64,000 nucleotides of DNA from Corylus avellana (GCF_901000735.1 NC_081544.1:13864630-13928629), one strand, 5' to 3'; positions 11,435-23,968 are shown, numbered from the stretch's first letter. Made by a program: numbers and translations. The notes: a model not told the origin generated them from the letters alone.

Positions 11435-12975
11435 AACCAAATTATTAGCGGCGACCCAAAAGTTGCCGCTAATGAAAGTCGCCGCTAATGAGGGGTCATT
11501 AGCGGCAACTTTTAAAAGTCACCGCTAATGAGAGGCCATTAGCGGCGACAATAAAGTCGCTGCTAATAGCGGACGCTAAATACCAAAATAGTTGATATTT
11601 AGCAGCAACACTAATAGCGGCGACCATTATTGCCGCTATTTACTACCCATCAGCGGCGACATTACAAAGTTGCCACTGTTAGGCACTCAATAGAGGCGAC
11701 TCGCGTTGCCGCTATTTAAACACAATCAGTGGCAACAATCTATTGCCGCTATTATGAGCGCAACAACGACAACTTTAAAAAGTTGCTGCTATTGGGGGAT
11801 CAATAGCGGCAACTTTGGCAGTTGCCGCTAATCATCCTGACAAAAAACAAATAAAAAAATAATAGGACTATTAGCGGCGACATAAAGTTGCCGCTATTAA
11901 GGGGTCAATAGCGGCAACTGATAATGGTCTTTACAAAAAAAGGAAAAAAAAAAAAAAGTCTATTAGCGGCAACATAAAGTTGCCGCTATTAAGTGCCTAA
12001 TAGCAGCAACTTTCAAAGTGGCCACTATTAAGGGCCTAATAGCGGCAACTTTAAAAGTTGCCGCTAATAGTCCTAACGAAAAAACAAATTAAAAAATAAG
12101 ACTTATTAGTCAATAGCGGCAACTTTAAAAAGTTGCCGCTATTGGGGGATCAATAGCGGCAACTTTACCAGTTGCCGCTAATGGTCTTTACAAAAAAGGG
12201 AAAAAAAAAATAGGCCTATTAGCGGCAACATAAAGTTGCCGCTATTAAGTGCCTAATAGCGGCAACTTTCAAAGTGGCCGCTATTAAGGGCCTAATAGCG
12301 GCAACTTTCAAAGTGGCCGCTATTAAGGGCCTAATAAAGTTGCCGCTAATAGTTCTAACGAAAAAACAAATTAAAAAATAAGACTTATTAGTCAATAGCG
12401 GCAACTTTAAAAAGTTGCCGCTATTGGGGGATCAATAGCGGCAACTTTGGTAGTTGCCGCTAATCGTCCTGACAAAAAACAAATAAAAAAATACTAGGCC
12501 TATGAGCGGCGACATAAAGTTGCCGCTATTAAGTGCCTAATAGCGGCAACTCTCAAAGTTGCTGCTATTAAGGGCCTAATAGCGGCAACTTTTAATAGTC
12601 CTAACGAAAAAACAAATTAAAAAATAAGACTTATTAGTCAATAGCGACAACTTTAAAAAGTTGCCGCTATTGGGGGATCAATAATTGCCCTAATCATTCT
12701 GACAAAAAACAAATAAAAAAATACTAGGCCTATTAGCGGCGACATAAAGTTGCCGCTATTAAGTGCCTAATAGTGGCAACTCTCAAAGTTGCCGCTATTA
12801 AGGGCCTAATAGCGGCAACTTTAAAAGTTGCTGCTAATAGTCCTAACGAAAAAACAAAATAAAAAATAAGACTTATTAGTCAATAGTGGCAACTTTAAAG
12901 TTACGGCAACTTTATAAAGTTGCCACTATTGATCCCTCAATAGCGGCAACCTTAGTAGTTGCCGCTATTTACCAC
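11435..12975. repeat. left subterminal repeat array of the CACTA element
   Basis: Several dozen copies of ATAGCGGCAACTTT or its inverse AAAGTTGCCGCTAT occur, many as head-to-head pairs that form short palindromes. A higher-order unit of about 250-280 bases, marked by CCTAACGAAAAAACAAA near 12073, 12355, 12601 and 12843, is repeated four times. Such arrays serve as transposase binding sites in En/Spm; that role is inferred here. Confidence 0.92.
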
Positions 12976-13224
12976 TGAAAAAAAAAAAAAAAAATTATAA
13001 ATATTGGGGCGATGCTATTGACCCTACATATATAATAGAAAAGATTATTTACCAAAAATTCACCTCCAATAATATGTCATTATTTCTTTTATATTAATTA
13101 TTGGCGAATTTTTTCTATTTTCTATTCTTATTTTTTATAAAAAATCAATATTTATTTTTTTCTTTTAAAGAGAACAAATTCTCCTATTAATTATTATTGA
13201 AGTTTTCTATTTCTTATTTTTATT

Positions 13225-13748
13225 TAAATGTTTGATCGAACAATCGACCGATCTTGGTGAATTAATTCGATTGATCGTGATAGGATCAAATGATCGATCG
13301 ATCCAGGTGAATTAGTTCGATTGATCGTGATATGATCAAACATTGATCTTAATGAATTAGTTCGATTGATCGTGATAAGAACAAATGATTGATCAAACAT
13401 CCGATTGATCCTAATGAATTAGTTCGATTGATCATGATAAGAACAAATGATTGATCGAACATCTGATTGATCCTAATGAATTAGTTCGATTGATCGTGAT
13501 AGGATCAAATGTTCGATCAAACATTCGATCGATCTAAATGAATTAGTTCGATTGATCATGATATGTTTAAATGATCGATCAAACATCCGATCGATCTAAA
13601 TGAATTAGTTCGATTGATCGTGATATGTTTAAATGATCGATCAAACATTCGATCGATCCTAATGAATTAGTTCGATTGATCGTGATAGGATCAAATATTC
13701 GATCAAACATCCGATCGATCTAATTGCTTTAGTTCGATTGATCGTGAT
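13225..13748. repeat. GATC-rich tandem array, left half
   Basis: About eight copies of a roughly 63-base unit with the words AATTAGTTCGATTGATCGTG, ATAGGATCAAATG and ATCGATCAAACATCCGATCG. The array is cut at 13748 by a solo LTR and resumes at 15536 in the same orientation. Confidence 0.92.
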
Positions 13749-15535
13749 TGTAACATCCCCAGCCCGTTAAGGTTGAGTTTGCCACTTTTCTCCTTTTACA
13801 ACAAAAGTTCTTGCAAAGATCTATAAGGTCTATCAGAGTACTTGATTTTAAAGGATACGATAAATGTATAAAACATTATTCAAGAGATTTTATTACAAGC
13901 GAAATTAGAAAACATTAAACTTTAGTTGCGGAATATCATATTATTACAATAATTGATATGAAAAGACTTTGAAAGTTAATAATTATTCCCACCCCCATTC
14001 CGGCCTTCTATTCCAGCATCCTTTCTACCTGAAAACAAGAAATAAAACTGAATGAACCCAAAGGGGGCCCAGCAAGTAAAATCCACAACCATAAATAGTT
14101 TTGCTCCTTGTTCTCAGTTTTGATAATTGTTTTTACAAATAAATATACATCCAGCCATAATAGTAATACATGTATGTACGGTTGCATCTTCCGTAGCATG
14201 TACGTACTATTACATCTATTATTAGATCATCGTCATAAATCATCTTTATGAATCATCATCATAATGCATCGCTATAAATCTTCATTGTAAATCATCATAG
14301 TATATCATCGTTGAAAAATCATCATAGTATATCATCATTGAAAAATCATCATAGTATATCATCATTGAAAATCATCATAGTATATCATCGTTGAAATTAT
14401 ATTATCATTTTCTCATATTAGGGCTCATGTACACTATTACCCCTGTGTATGAGGGTTGCGGGTCCTTGCGACCATGGCACTGAACTGTGGCATCAGCCAT
14501 GCCCGACCATTAATTAACTCTTTTCTTGGTGCACTCAACGGTCATGTTGATGGAATACCACTTTCTAGCATAGCCTCCGTTAGTGGTTTCGCCTCCATCC
14601 GAGTATCGGTACCGAACTCCTCTCATCTTTACTTATCTTGGGGCCAAAAATACTCTCCTCCATACATGTGCCCTCATTTCATAAACATTTATCTCATCTC
14701 TTGTACTTTTCTTTGTACTTCTTTTGATGCATCTTAGGGCAACATGTAGGAGGGTTTATCATCATTTTTCTTTCTTATAATCATCATCATTTCTCAACTT
14801 TCTTTTCTCAAATTGGAAACCTTTTCAAATATAAACTTGTTGTGCTTAGAAAGCGTTTAAATAAATATAAACTTTCTAGATAATTCTTTTAGAAATCCTT
14901 CATGCATGCAACATAACTTCATAATACGTAAATAAAATAATCATTTACAATTTACTAAAGAATGAATAAATAGCATGACATGAAGTAATTTTAGAAGGGG
15001 TAGTGAATTTACTTACCTCTAGACTGAAGCTAAAAAGTGGTCTGAATGATCTAGTTGCTCCAATTTGACTAACACTACTAGTATATCTTTCAAACTAATT
15101 TCTCAAATCCGTTCTCTCTCGTGTTCTTTCTTTCTTGCAACGCTTTGTCTCGCCCTTTCTCTCTCTGTTTCGTGTAAACACTTTCAGAAAGAAGAAAGAC
15201 CAAGTAGAAAACGGAAGAAGGAAGAATATGTGGAAGAGAGGATATGAGTGGTGAAAATTGTGAAGGGGAAGAGCTCTATTTATAGGAAAAAAAAACAAAT
15301 ACTATTTCGCCTTTCATTTACAATTCTACCCTTTATTTACTATTTCACCTACCAAATACTATTACACCTACCATTTACTATTTTACCTACCATTTACTAT
15401 TCTACCTACCCTATACTATTCTACCTACCAATCTCCAATTACCATTCATACAATATCATAAATATGAATATTAATATAATCATAGCATCAAATTAATATC
15501 TCTAAAATAAGACTTTCAAAATCTGAGGTGCTACA
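13749..15535 (-). mobile_element. solo LTR inserted in the tandem array
   Basis: The block runs from TGTAACATCCCC to GAGGTGCTACA, that is TGTAGCACCTC to GGGATGTTACA on the minus strand, with TG...CA ends. GTGAT stands on both sides (13744-13748 and 15536-15540), a 5-bp target duplication. A TATA-like TCCTATAAATAG on the minus strand near 15270 fits an LTR promoter. There is no internal region or second LTR, so it is a solo LTR left by recombination. Inside are short repeats (four copies of ATCATCATAGTATATCATC near 14290-14390, and CTACCATTTACTATT words at 15340-15430). Confidence 0.85.
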
Positions 15536-16165
15536 GTGATATATTTAAATGATCGATCAAACATCCGATCAATCCTAATGAATTAGTTCGATTAATTGTG
15601 ATAGGATCAAATGTTCGATCAAACATCTGATCGATCCTAGTGAATTAGTTCGATTAATCATGATAGGATCAAATGTTCGGTCAAACATCTGATCAATCCT
15701 AATGAATTAGCTCGATTGATCTTGATAGAATCAAATGTTCGATCGATCTTACTGAATTAATTCGATTGATCGTGAAAGGATCAAATTATCGATCAAACAT
15801 CCGATTGATCATACTGAATTAATTCGATTGATCGTGAAAAGATCAAATGATCGATCAAACATCCAATCGATCCAGGTAAATTAGTTCGATTAATCGTGAT
15901 AGGATCAAACGATCGATCAAACATCTGATCGATCCTAAGGAATTAGTTCGATTGATCGTGATAGGATCAAATGATCGGTCAAACATCTAATCAATCCTTG
16001 TGAATTAGTTCGATTGATCGTGATAGGATCAAATGATCGATTAAACATCCGATCGATCCTAATGAATTAGTTCGATTGATCGTGATAGGATTAAATGTTC
16101 GATCAAACATCCGATCGATCCTAGTGAGTTAGTTCGATTGATCGTGATATGATCAATTGATAGAT
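15536..16165. repeat. GATC-rich tandem array, right half
   Basis: About ten further copies of the unit described for 13225-13748, with the same order of words. The two halves were one array before the solo LTR inserted. Confidence 0.92.
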
Positions 16166-16187
16166 CAAACTGGATACAATTGAAGGT

Positions 16188-16660
16188 TTGTAAGCTTTTT
16201 ATATTATCTTAGTGCCTTAGTTATATTGATCTTATATTATCTTTGGATTTTGTATTATTTTATAATTAATTATAAGATAAATATCAACTTAATGATCTTT
16301 ATCATAAAAATTTATTAAACAGAAACTTTTAGTTAATATTATAATAATAAAAACATATTACAAGAGAAAAATTAAAAAAACAAACATCCGATCGATCCTA
16401 ATGAATTAGTTCGATTGATCATGATATGATCAATTGGATACAATTCTAGGTTCGATCGAACATTCAATTGAACTGTAAGCTTTTTATATTATCTTAGTGC
16501 CTTAGTTATATTGATCTTATATTATATTTGGATTTTGTATTATTTTATAATTAATTATAAGATAAATATCAACTCAATTATTTTTATCATAAAAATTTAT
16601 TAAACGAAAATTTTTAGTTAATAGTATAATAATAAAAACATATTACAAGAGAAAAAAAAA
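16188..16660. repeat. direct duplication of an AT-rich 190-base segment
   Basis: The segment starting GTAAGCTTTTTATATTATC at about 16188 recurs at about 16469, near identical over some 190 bases. One degenerate GATC unit (16380-16465) lies between. This looks like a local tandem duplication at the edge of the array. Confidence 0.85.
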
Positions 16661-16734
16661 ACAAAAATAAATAAATAAATAAATAAAAATTAAAAAATTG
16701 TAAGTATAATTTTTTTATAATAAAAAAAAACCCC

Positions 16735-16845
16735 AAATAGCGGCGACATATTGGATCGCCGCTATTTGAGATAATTAGCGTCGACTCTATTGATTGGGCC
16801 AAATAAAATTAGCGCCATCTCTGAAATTGGCGCTAATTTTTTGAA
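16735..16845. repeat. small inner cluster of CACTA-type GGCGAC/GCCGCTA words
   Basis: ATAGCGGCGACATATTGGATCGCCGCTATTT and a second pair with TTAGCGCC and GGCGCTAAT form two short inverted repeats. They mark the end of the repeat-rich left arm, just before the captured host DNA. Confidence 0.7.
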
Positions 16846-16930
16846 ATTTTCATACCATTTTTTTTGTTTTGTTTTCTGACTCAAAGTCCCAAAATCACTA
16901 ACTCAAAATAAAATCACTCTCTCACACGAT

Positions 16931-17277
16931 CTCTCTCTCTCTCTCTCTCTCTCTCATTCACTCCTAGAAACAGCGAAATCAAACCCTAGAGAAACGGCCT
17001 AGTGGAAAGCGTGGAGTTCTTAGGTAAAGGAAATCGCGTAAGAACGCCATTTCTGGACTGGGGGGGTTTTTGGTTGCTTCATCTGGGTTTTTCCCAGAAT
17101 CCGCCATTTGAGAGAGAGATAGTTAGGGGTTGGGTGTGGGCAGCTTCACTGGAAATAGAGAGGTTGGTTTTCTGTGATTTGGGGCACTTCCGAGAGGTAT
17201 TTTGTGGTGAGCAAAATGAAGTTTATGAAATTGGGTTCGAGGCCTGATGCATTTCAAGCGGAAGGGAAAGCTGTCAG
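16931..17277 (+). pseudogene. captured first exon and leader of an NPH3/BTB (NPY-type) gene
   Basis: The ATG at 17216 opens MKFMKLGSRPDAFQ and the exon ends GKAVR at a GT donor (17278). NPH3-family proteins of the NPY type start with this peptide and have an intron at this point, before the BTB domain. The 285 bases upstream look like a genuine gene leader: a CT run (about 16931-16954), AAACCCTAGAG, and no repeats. No second exon with the BTB domain was found downstream. NPY proteins act in auxin-regulated organ formation and phototropic signalling; only 21 residues are present here, so no function is expected. The fragment has the same orientation as the transposase. Confidence 0.8.
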
Positions 17278-18426
17278 GTGAGAGAGTCTTTTCCTTTATT
17301 TGTTTTACTTTCATAATATTATAATCCATATATAAGTTTTTTTCTGTGCTTTTTTTGTTTGTTTTTTGTTCTCTTTTTTGTTCATATTTAAACGCTAATT
17401 GTAATATATTTAAGCACAACTTTTGTTCCTGAATTTAAGTTTTTTGTTTGTTTGTAGGATTTGTATAATTGATTGTGTCTCTTTGTTATGCTCTGGCAGG
17501 TTTTAGTGAAAGCATACACTCTGTTTAATTTTGAGATTTATATGTGACACTATTAAGTGGACATTTCTTATCTTGGTTACAAATTCTCAAATTATTTATG
17601 CCTTTCTAAATGGGCAAAAAAGGGCAATACCCTTTTGAAAATTATTTCAGCGAATAAAAGTTGTAGGCAAAAACAGAAAGAGGGGTATTTTTATTTATTT
17701 TTTTATTTTGTGTAGTGGAATATTATCATTTGAAGGAGAGAGGAAGGGAAGAAGGGGGGGTATCTAAGGCCATTCAGGAGGTGGTCCAGCCATTTAACTG
17801 TCCTCTTTTAAAGAATTCGTGGTCCTGATATGGTAAAGACATCTGGGGTACCCAAGTTCTTTAATCATCAATCTGCCATGTTCTTTCTCCATACAATGAC
17901 ATTAATTCCACGAAACCATTTATGGTTTCTACCTACAAAAAAGTAATAAATTCTGATCTCACATGCAGATTTGGAAATATTATAGAATGCGTCAAACGGG
18001 TCAAAGGAAAAGTTGACCAGTGGATGGATGGTTTGACTGTCACTAATCTAGCTCTGTAGCTACAAGAGCATGCCTAATTATGAAATATCATATTCTTGCA
18101 TGTGCACTTTGTCTAGTTGCATAATGAGATATCGGGTGTAAAAAACAGAGCTGCGTTGGTGGTTAATTCCATTAATTATGTGAGCACATGTTATGAAGCA
18201 AGTTGCATGTTTCTTTGGCTCTATTGGTGTGTTAACTGTGGGCAATTTCTATTGTAACTGAGGGCAAGTTCTACATATAGAAACAGAGCTTTGCAGAGGG
18301 TGATGCAGTTATAGATAATTAGAACTTTGTAGTGTTCTTGTGCTGATAAAATGAGGTTTCAGACCCTTTGATTCCTATCATACGCAAATGCTGAGAGATA
18401 CATATGTCATCTGGTCCAGTGTGGTC
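17278..18426. other. intron-like DNA after the captured NPY exon
   Basis: No clear gene. A short stretch at about 17969-18059, after a CAG, reads FGNIIECVKRVKGKVDQW and then MDGLTVTNLAL and a stop. It might be another captured exon, but I do not recognise it. Confidence 0.4.
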
Positions 18427-18434
18427 TGTGTCTT

Positions 18435-18546
18435 TGTTTGTTTTTGTTTTTACATGTCTGCACAAGAGGAGAGAAAGTGGGAGGGGGATTCGAACTGGTG
18501 AACTATGCTTCATGAGGCGTGGCCCCTAGCCGATTAGGCTTAGGTT
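18435..18546 (-). mobile_element. tRNA-derived SINE with 8-bp target duplication
   Basis: On the minus strand the order is an A-box-like TAAGCCTAATCGGCTAGGGG, then CCACGCCTCATGAAGC, a B box AGTTCGAATCC, a C/T-rich block, CTCTTGTGCAGACATG, and an A-rich tail TAAAAACAAAAACAAAC. TGTGTCTT flanks both sides (18427-18434 and 18547-18554). Plant SINEs of this layout are copied by LINE proteins. It inserted in the captured DNA inside the CACTA element. Confidence 0.85.
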
Positions 18547-18554
18547 TGTGTCTT

Positions 18555-21132
18555 GGACGTTAATTTTGGTTAAGATTTTGGATTTTGGACACCGGAGAGT
18601 TTTTCTTGACATTCGTGTGTGAACTCAAGATAAACCTATTCATCTATTCAAGCATCGAGCATAATATGTTCTTATCTTTTCTTTTCTTTTTTTTTTCCCT
18701 GGGCGCAGTATGCCATATGGAACTTAGAAAATAGCTCTTATGTTACCTGCAGGGGCTTGTTATTTGGATTAGGGAGTTTTGGTACTCAACATTCATTTCA
18801 CTTTCCTTTTAAGACAACTATCTTTGAACTAGGATAAGTTGGATTATCATACATGCAGCAACTGACATTCATTTCACTTTTAAGTTATGCTTTTTAAGAG
18901 TGAGAAGTGGTGGAAAATTGTGCTGCACTGTGACTGTAACTGTTAACTCTTTAGATCAAAGCTATCAAATTTTGGTGTGAGAGCATAGTGAAGTTTTCTA
19001 ATCAATGTTGCTCCCAGCCCTTCTGGTACTGGTGCCTTTTATTAGGCTTGTTTTTGGGATTGAAGGTAGGTTCTATGTTCTTAGGAAATAGAAAACATTT
19101 CTATGGAGAATGTGTTGCATTACTGTAATGAAGAGTTCGATATCAAGTTTGTAGTTTTTTTATTTTTTGATAAGTAATATCAAGTTTGTAGTTTTTGAGA
19201 ATGGATGAAAAGAGCTTAGTAAATATTCATATGACTTGTTGGCACCAGTTATTGAGGTCCATTAAATGAGTATGAATTGTGGAAAAGACTTTAAATCTGT
19301 CTATGCTGTTCCATGCAAAAACTAGTTTGAGCTGCTGAGTGGCAAGGTTATTTATCTTGTTTACTGTTGCAACCCATAACTTTGATTATTGTTGGGTTTA
19401 CTTGGGTGTTTCAAATGTCTGATCTATGGTTGGTTTATGAAATGATGATGAGTTGTCTTTCTGCACATAATTCACTTTCCATGAGATGGTCATATGCATA
19501 TAGATTTTCTATTGTACGTTCAAATTTCTTGTTTAAGAAAATTTGCACTAGCTTATCAACCTTTTTCCTAGTCCTTGACCCATGTGGTGCTAGTTTGTGT
19601 CATTCTTAAAGTTTATCAAATTATGAATGCCAATTGGTAATTGAAATAAATGAGAAACAAAAAGGCCTATCCAACAAATTATGAACATATTATATGGTCA
19701 GTTGCTAGCAAAGATTAGTGCTCTAGAGGTAAGTTTATTGCCACTACAAACATATTAAAGCTCCTGTTCCTCCTCCAAATCTTAGCTTTACAAATGGGAG
19801 GTCAGGTATTTATTCTTTTACCGGATGTTTATGAAATTCTTGGTTCATAGGTCAAAGTACACTTTATTGGTATTCACCAGTGAAATTCATGTCCTATTCA
19901 TAGATATGGGCTCTCAAAATCATGGAATTATTTTGATCATGAGTCTAGCTCATACACTGATATGATATTTACCAAACTAGATGATTATTCATGTCATATT
20001 ATCTCCAAAATCTGAATTGTTCCTTTCACTGAATGATTTTTATTCTTACACAACTTTCTGGCCAAAAATTTTGATAGCTTGCTTTCTTGCATGTACTCTT
20101 CATAAAGTACTTAAATGCTTTGACGTTTGATCTGCAACTCTGTGTATAGGAAATGATATCTCCTTCGGTGTCTTCTAAACAAATCGCTTGATAAAGTTCA
20201 AGCAGCAATTACAAGTTGGAAAAGAATTGTTAATATAGTATTTCTCTTAATCCAAAAGCCATTATCTTGTTTCTTGATAGTTGTCTAATTACATGCATGC
20301 ACGCTAGAGCTGGGTACAGCACATACTCGTAGACATTGGGAATTTATAGAGGCCAATGAATTATAATTCTCTCCTTTTTTCTTTTTGGATGCTAAAGATA
20401 AAAAGCTAGAAATTATCAGTCTTTTTCACAAGAGTGTTTTATGTGCTGGATCCATGCATGCAGCAGTACATGTCGATCTGGTCCATTTATTGCTCAGAAA
20501 CTTGAAATTTCCCCCTAAAGTTTCTGTCTTGCTCAGAAACTTGTTGGTTTTGTAAGCAATGCATGGTATGTAGATCTGCTAGGAGTTATTGTTTGAACTT
20601 CTGGAATTATGCTTATGTTTCTTGTTACATCCCTATTAGTTCTTCAATGTATATAAGATCGTAGACACTTGAGTTTACAAAAACTTGGTTCACTATTTAC
20701 TCCATTGTAGCATGATAGCATCATCTGCTTGTCTAAGTACAAAACATGGAGAAGTACTACTTGCACATAATTGATTCACTATTACTCATGCTTTGCAATT
20801 TATGCAGGTTATTTAATTTTTAAATTCCATTATTTACAGAGGGAAATGCACAATTTTATGCTCCCTCTCTCTTTTCTTGTTCAAAAAAGCATATAACTCA
20901 TCTTTTTACTGTACAAACATATCAATTTATCTTAAATCACATATGTTGCTAAATGGAATAATTCAAGTTCTGTAGAATATGTTGATACTATACTTTGAGT
21001 TTTGATTTATAGCAAGTTTTGATTGATATTGTTATAATGCAATTATGGAGATAATGTGGGATTTATATCTTGTCCACCTGGATTATTACTACACTTTCTA
21101 CTATGCTACAAAGCTTGCTGCTGTGTTTGCAG
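18555..21132. other. intron-like spacer inside the CACTA element
   Basis: I see no conserved exon. It contains the 17-bp LINE tail at 19160-19176. The composition resembles plant introns or flanking DNA rather than CACTA arms, so it is likely host DNA carried along with the neighbouring gene fragments. Confidence 0.5.
19160..19176 (-). mobile_element. 17-bp LINE tail with a 20-bp target duplication
   Basis: The insert TTATTTTTTGATAAGTA is the inverse of TACTTATC plus a run of A, the last bases of the LINE family seen at 140-748 and 10949-11077. A perfect 20-bp direct repeat starting ATATCAAGTTTG flanks it at 19140-19159 and 19177-19196. Confidence 0.85.
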
Positions 21133-21376
21133 ATTCCTCATTTGAGAGCAGCTGAGTATAAGAGGTCTAGGTTATCGAGGAACCGAACGACTGCTAACCG
21201 GGCTTATGGTGGAGTTCTTTCTGGTGGTGCTGTAAGGAAAAGGTTTGTTTTTCATAGGCACAAGGATTTACAGTTTATCCATCTCTCTTTCTCTTGTGTG
21301 TGCTTGGGTGAATGAGCATCTGTCCTAACTGTTTTGTAAATTGTTCGATGGTGTTCGAGCCTTTTTGGTGGAAGAG
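21133..21376 (+). pseudogene. RPL34: captured fragment of ribosomal protein eL34 gene
   Basis: The exon 21133-21242, after TTTGCAG, encodes [18 protein letters not shown] followed by [19 protein letters not shown] and ends at a GT. This is the middle of the cytosolic 60S protein eL34. The next conserved piece, VRAFLVEE, is at 21353-21376. After it the reading becomes FYDSVKRKHIELG, which does not match the eL34 end (QKIVKKVLK in the family), so the fragment is broken or fused there. The first exon and the C-terminus are missing. It lies 1.1 kb before the TNP2 gene in the same orientation. Confidence 0.88.
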
Positions 21377-21439
21377 TTCTACGATTCTGTGAAGAGAAAA
21401 CACATAGAACTTGGGCTTTTGCAAAGAACGAAGACTCTA

Positions 21440-22461
21440 TTGACAATCCTTGAAGCTCAAGTAAGGCTGTTAACTTGATGAATGCTTTAATTGTTATTAG
21501 CTGTGAAGTTCTGCAGTATGTTATATTCTGCGCTTGATTAGCAACTTCACTGATAAAAAGATTTCTTTTACACCTAAATTATTGGCATTGCTTGGATGTA
21601 CCTCTCCCCTACTCACGCATGTTACCCATGTCTTTCATATGATTAGACATATGATTGATCATAAAGTAAAAGCTTTTATATATGCAAAATGAGGATAAAG
21701 TTGCAGATATGTCATTAGAGTAGATATGTCAAAATGAGGATAAGGTAGCTATGTAAATAGTAGCCTCCTACCACTCCTTTTATGCACCACCTTTAAACTT
21801 TACTTGTAGCTATATTTACTACATATGAGACACATGATATAAATGTGGTAGAGATCCCCATATGATTCAAGTGATCCCCATATAAACATGTTGAGAGATT
21901 AATCAGATGATACTTTGAGGATTAAACCAAAATTAAGTTACAAACTAAAATAATTAATCAGGTGTCCCTATTGTACAACAACCTCTTGGGAATAAAAAAA
22001 CGATTGAAGAACTTAAAGAGAAGGAAAGTCAATTAATAGGATCTCACTATTGTAAACCTAGCTAGCTCCTAAAGATGGAAAAAATGATTGAAAAGATTAA
22101 AGAGATCCAAAATATTGACATGAGAGTGTTTGACTAAGGGTGGAACTAGAATTTTTTGCATGAAAAAAAAAATATTCAAAAGGAATTGTTTGTGAAGTAA
22201 AAAATTAGTTTGGGCCACTTCATAGAAAACATTATATTTTTTTTAAAGGACTTCATAAGAAATTTGTCATAGTACTAGTATGAGTATTAATAAGTAAGAC
22301 TTATTATTACTTTGCATATATATCTTGAATCTTGTACTTAAAAGCTTTTGTGAGTGACTTATAAATCTGAAAATTTGATAATTGTGACAGAAAATTAAAA
22401 CTTCTCTAAACACGCCTGTGATTAAATGTAGGTAAGGAGTAACTTGTGATAGTGAATAGAG
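21440..22461. other. AT-rich region upstream of TNP2
   Basis: I see no exon here. It may hold the promoter and leader of the transposase gene, but no convincing TATA box or initiator can be singled out. Confidence 0.4.
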
Positions 22462-23561
22462 ATGAATAAGAGTTGGATGCAAGAACCTACTCGATGTTCC
22501 GATCGATATCTAAAAGGTGTTGAAGAATTCCTTAGAATGGCGCGTCAATGTGTGGATGTAAATGGTATTATGAGGTGTCCATGTCGTGATTGTGCAAATC
22601 GATATTTTCGTCATATTGAGTTGGTGGAGAGTCACTTGTATGAACATGGAATTGATCGCACATACACTCTATGGATATTTCATGATGAAGAAGATCCGTG
22701 TGGTATAAACGTGACTGCCAACTTACACACTGATACAAATGTGAGGATAAAGGAGGTTGATGAGATTAAAGAATTGTTAGGCAATGTTCAAATGGGGACA
22801 TTTTTTGAAGCCAACATAGGTGAACCCTCTACTACTCCAGGTTTGACAACTAATAGTCACAAATATAGAACCCCTTTTGGTCGATTATGGGAAGATGGCA
22901 TGGGTGGACTTTATCCAGGCTGTAATAAATTTACAAAAGTAGCTTTCATTTTGAAGATGCTTCATATAAAGACAATTTGCAACATGAGTAACAAGGCATT
23001 CGATATGATAATTAAATTGATAAAGGAGGCCCTTCCTGATGGAGACACATTGCCACGCTCGTACCAAGAAGTAAAGCGATTTTGCCGAGACTTGAGTTTT
23101 GGTTATGAGTCGATACATGCATGCAAGAATGATTGTGTGCTTTTCTGGAAGGAACATGCTGATAAAGTAAAATGCCCAACATGCAACACTTCAAGATGGA
23201 GTTGTGTTAAGGGTAGTGGCAAGAAAATTTCTCAAAAGGTCTTGCGGTATTTCCCAATAAAACCGAGGTTGCAATGATTGTTTATGTCAAAAGATATGGC
23301 CAAACATATGAGGTGGCACAAAGATGAACGAAAAGATGACGGCAACACTCTAAGACACCCAGCCGATGGTCTTGCGTGGAAAGAGTTTGATAAAGAACAT
23401 GAATGGTTTGCTTGTGATTCCCGCAACGTGCGACTTGGTTTGGCAAGTGATGGTTTCAACCCATTTGGTAATATGAGTACCACATATAGCATATGGCCAG
23501 TAGTAGTAATGCCGTACAATTTACCCCTATGGATGTGTATGAATGACTCAAATAACAATGG
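22462..23561 (+). pseudogene. truncated CACTA transposase TNP2
   Basis: The start MNKSWMQEPTRCSDRYLKGV and the cysteine-rich IMRCPCRDCANRYFR form the N-terminal transposase-associated domain. The start of the Tnp2 (Transposase_21) domain follows, with KRFCRDLSFGYESIHACKND, VKCPTC and YFPIKPRLQ. A TGA at 23275-23277 interrupts RLQ-LFMS, where the family has Arg; one CGA to TGA change explains it, and the second CACTA copy in this window still has Arg. The frame resumes LFMSKDMAKHMRWH to NLPLWMCMNDSN and stops at a GT donor (23562). About 370 of roughly 900-1000 residues are present; the DUF4218 and DUF4216 regions are absent. Confidence 0.93.
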
Positions 23562-23957
23562 GTAAGTTAAATTCAATTTAATACTAGAATAGTTCATAAC
23601 TTATGGTTTCAGGTTAGGAATATGTTCATTCATTTTCATTTGTTATCATTTTGTTACTAAAATAACAAAGCATTCAAGACGATACTTGATCATAGAGAGT
23701 TGATCAGCAAGTGATGTAATCATAGAAGCAGTCCTAAAGGATTTTCATGAACGAAGAGCTCTCAAGGTACTTTTAGACCCACTTCCCATTTACTGTAATC
23801 ATTTTTTTCTATTTCTCCTATGCTTGGATCCTGGGGAAGAGTAACGATTTGTTGTTCTCCTATGCTTAGTTTAAGGTAATATTTTGTTTTTGTTTTTGTA
23901 CAAGGTTTTTCGATTTTCACTGCAATCATACAGGGGGAGAGATTTGATGCTATTGCT
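23562..23957. other. intron-like DNA after TNP2
   Basis: No continuation of TNP2 is visible. The rest of the transposase gene is deleted, or replaced by host-derived DNA before the LINE insertion at 23969. Confidence 0.45.
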
Positions 23958-23968
23958 TCAACTCAGTT

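Noticed and set aside
12219..12404. Frame with repeated IRPLIAATLKVAA peptide
   Set aside because: It is a read-through of the CACTA subterminal repeats.
11435..12975. Regular palindromic repeats as a CRISPR-like array
   Set aside because: Spacing is irregular, there are no unique spacers of even length, the DNA is a plant genome, and the array sits at a CACTA terminus.
17969..18059. Possible captured exon FGNIIECVKRVKGKVDQW
   Set aside because: No family could be assigned and the end at a stop gives no splice support; kept only as a note.
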